Shown piece after piece: positions 40,747 to 41,652 of a DNA stretch of 41,652 bases. The stretch spans positions 1 through 41,652 of the forward strand of contig SVRH01000003.1 of assembly GCA_015064925.1 (NCBI GenBank), in the 5' to 3' direction. The notes beneath the pieces are model-generated. The model was not told the origin of the DNA and did not search any database. It worked only from the letters and a program-made list of their open reading frames with translations. Source of the stretch: Oscillospiraceae bacterium (GTDB lineage: Bacteria; Bacillota; Clostridia; Oscillospirales; CAG-272). Made by a program: the position numbers and the translations under genes. Within the stretch, counting starts at the first letter, position 1. Each line of letters begins with the position of its first letter.

Positions 40747-41418
40747 ATGAAAAACGAAAACGAAAGCGAAAAGCCGCAAAGCACGCAGCAGGAGCAAATC
40801 CTGTCCCTTGGCAGCACCCTCACCGACGGGGCGGGACGGGGCATCCGCGCGGTGACGGTCATCGGGCAGATCGAGGGCCACAGCCTGCTGCCCGAGAGCC
40901 AAAAGTCCACCAAATACGAGCATCTGATCCCGCTTTTGGTGCAGGCAGAGGAAAACGAAGCCATCAGCGGCGTGCTGATCATCCTGAACACCGTGGGGGG
41001 CGACGTGGAAGCGGGGCTGGCGCTGTCCGAGCTGATCGCGGGCATGAAGACCCCCACCGTTTCGCTGGTGCTGGGAGGCGGTCACTCCATCGGCGTGCCC
41101 CTTGCGGTGTCCGCCAAGCGCTCCTTCATCGTGCCCTCCGCCACCATGACCCTACACCCCGTGCGCACGAGCGGTCTGGTGCTGGGCGCACCCCAGAGCT
41201 TTCACTACTTTGAGAGAATACAGGAGCGCATCATCCGCTTCGTCACCGAGCATTCGGGAATGAGCGCCGAGCGCATGAGAGAATTGCTCTTTCGCACCGA
41301 GGAGATCGCCACCGACATGGGAAGCATCCTCGACGGGGAGGAGGCGGTGCGCGAGGGGCTCATCGACGAGGTGGGAGGGCTTCGAAAAGCCCTGGACTGT
41401 CTGCATTCCATGATATAA
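40747..41418 (+). CDS. TepA-like ClpP-family serine protease
   Basis: 223 residues, no signal peptide. The ClpP fold pattern is clear: VLIILNTVGGDVEAGLALSE (the G-G strand), the nucleophile region GGGHSIGVPLA with S114, and MTLHP with H137. The third residue is probably D190 in an ATDMGSILDGEEA stretch. The version matches TepA/ClpP-like proteins of Firmicutes found outside the clpP-clpX setting; in Bacillus TepA has been linked to protein translocation and spore proteins. GGAG lies about 12 nt before ATG 40747, a rather long spacing, and no clear promoter is seen. It is divergent from pduL. Confidence 0.88.
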   Translation: MKNENESEKPQSTQQEQILSLGSTLTDGAGRGIRAVTVIGQIEGHSLLPESQKSTKYEHLIPLLVQAEENEAISGVLIILNTVGGDVEAGLALSELIAGMKTPTVSLVLGGGHSIGVPLAVSAKRSFIVPSATMTLHPVRTSGLVLGAPQSFHYFERIQERIIRFVTEHSGMSAERMRELLFRTEEIATDMGSILDGEEAVREGLIDEVGGLRKALDCLHSMI

Positions 41419-41420
41419 AG

Positions 41421-41446
41421 CGTCCCCCAAGCCGGCTTGGGGGACG
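41421..41446. terminator. Perfect 26-nt palindrome, terminator-like
   Basis: CGTCCCCCAAGCC and its exact reverse complement are adjacent (41421-41433 / 41434-41446), giving an 11-bp stem with a CCGG turn. It lies 3 nt after the TepA-like stop and 27 bp from the convergent stop at 41474. There is no T tract on the plus strand, so termination may be partial. Confidence 0.6.
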
Positions 41447-41473
41447 AATATTGGATGTTATGTTATTATATCT

Positions 41474-41652
41474 TCAATCCAGTGCCATGAGCAATCGCCA
41501 TTCAACGTCCTTACCGTTGTAATTAAATACGTAAGTTTCCATATAGCAAGTACCGGTGAGGCCATCGATTGTCAATCGTATATCGCCGCCCGGCCACTGC
41601 CCGGGATCGGAATAAATTGCCGAATACATGGCTTCCTTGGCAGCATCCAACT
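41474..41652 (-). CDS. C-terminal end of an unidentified protein, cut by the window edge
   Basis: The minus strand is open from the edge to TGA at 41476-41474, giving the last 58 or so residues. The end reads YVFNYNGKDVEWRLLMALD and an earlier part contains SDPGQWPGGDIRLTIDGLTG. The residue pattern looks like a small beta-rich domain rather than random frame, and codon usage resembles coding DNA. I do not recognise a family. No plus-strand gene occupies this stretch. Confidence 0.55.
   Translation of the reverse strand, partial: LDAAKEAMYSAIYSDPGQWPGGDIRLTIDGLTGTCYMETYVFNYNGKDVEWRLLMALD

Overview
The window reads as chromosomal DNA of a Gram-positive anaerobe of the class Clostridia, probably a gut Oscillospirales or Christensenellales-like lineage. 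This is inferred from the gene families (DUF5696 surface protein, MsmX/MsmK-type shared sugar ATPase, YtvI-like sporulation permease, TepA-type ClpP relative, ThyX, single-chain Fe-S serine dehydratase), from strong Shine-Dalgarno sites and from consensus sigma-A promoters with 17-bp spacing. No rRNA, plasmid, prophage structural gene or CRISPR array is visible.

Layout. (1) 1-3149, plus strand: the 3' part of a YhaN-like SMC ATPase, a LOG-family phosphoribohydrolase and a HAD phosphatase. (2) 3166-5761: a tRNA-Arg(CCG) with promoter and terminator, then an AT-richer accessory island. The island holds a four-helix-bundle (S23/Avd-like) protein, a possible immunity-like protein, a zinc-ribbon membrane protein and a two-TM protein. 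Two copies of an unusual seven-hairpin repeat array punctuate it. (3) 5761-10904, minus strand: two ABC exporters with extra N-terminal and zinc-ribbon domains, with a DUF1854 protein between them. (4) 10930-14931, minus strand: a YtvI/AI-2E-type permease, then a serine module (APC permease plus L-serine dehydratase). (5) 15024-16483, plus strand: a MATE exporter. (6) 16494-31403, minus strand: one promoter followed by a seven-gene sugar-uptake operon of about 15 kb. It encodes a giant solute-binding protein, a permease pair, an NHL/TPR/YIP1 membrane protein, a 1743-residue DUF5696 protein with an inserted Cys-rich repeat region, and a second permease pair. There is no ATPase in the operon; an MsmX/UgpC-like ATPase lies alone at 35798-36913 and is the natural candidate to energise both permease pairs. 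(7) 31797-32199: a small HTH protein behind a promoter carrying an exact GAAC-N4-GTTC (LexA/DinR-type) palindrome. (8) 32261-33770: divergent thyX and yfbR, both acting in thymidylate/deoxynucleotide metabolism. (9) 33767-35746: an EamA transporter and gpsA. (10) 35798-40705, minus strand: the sugar ATPase, Tex, an RsuA-type pseudouridine synthase and a PduL lacking an encapsulation extension. (11) 40747-41446: a TepA-like ClpP relative, then the 3' end of an unidentified minus-strand gene cut by the window edge.

The least understood parts are the DUF5696/YIP1/double-permease operon, the hairpin arrays around the four-helix-bundle gene, and the DUF1854 exporter module. Family names are from recognition of sequence motifs; no database search was run.
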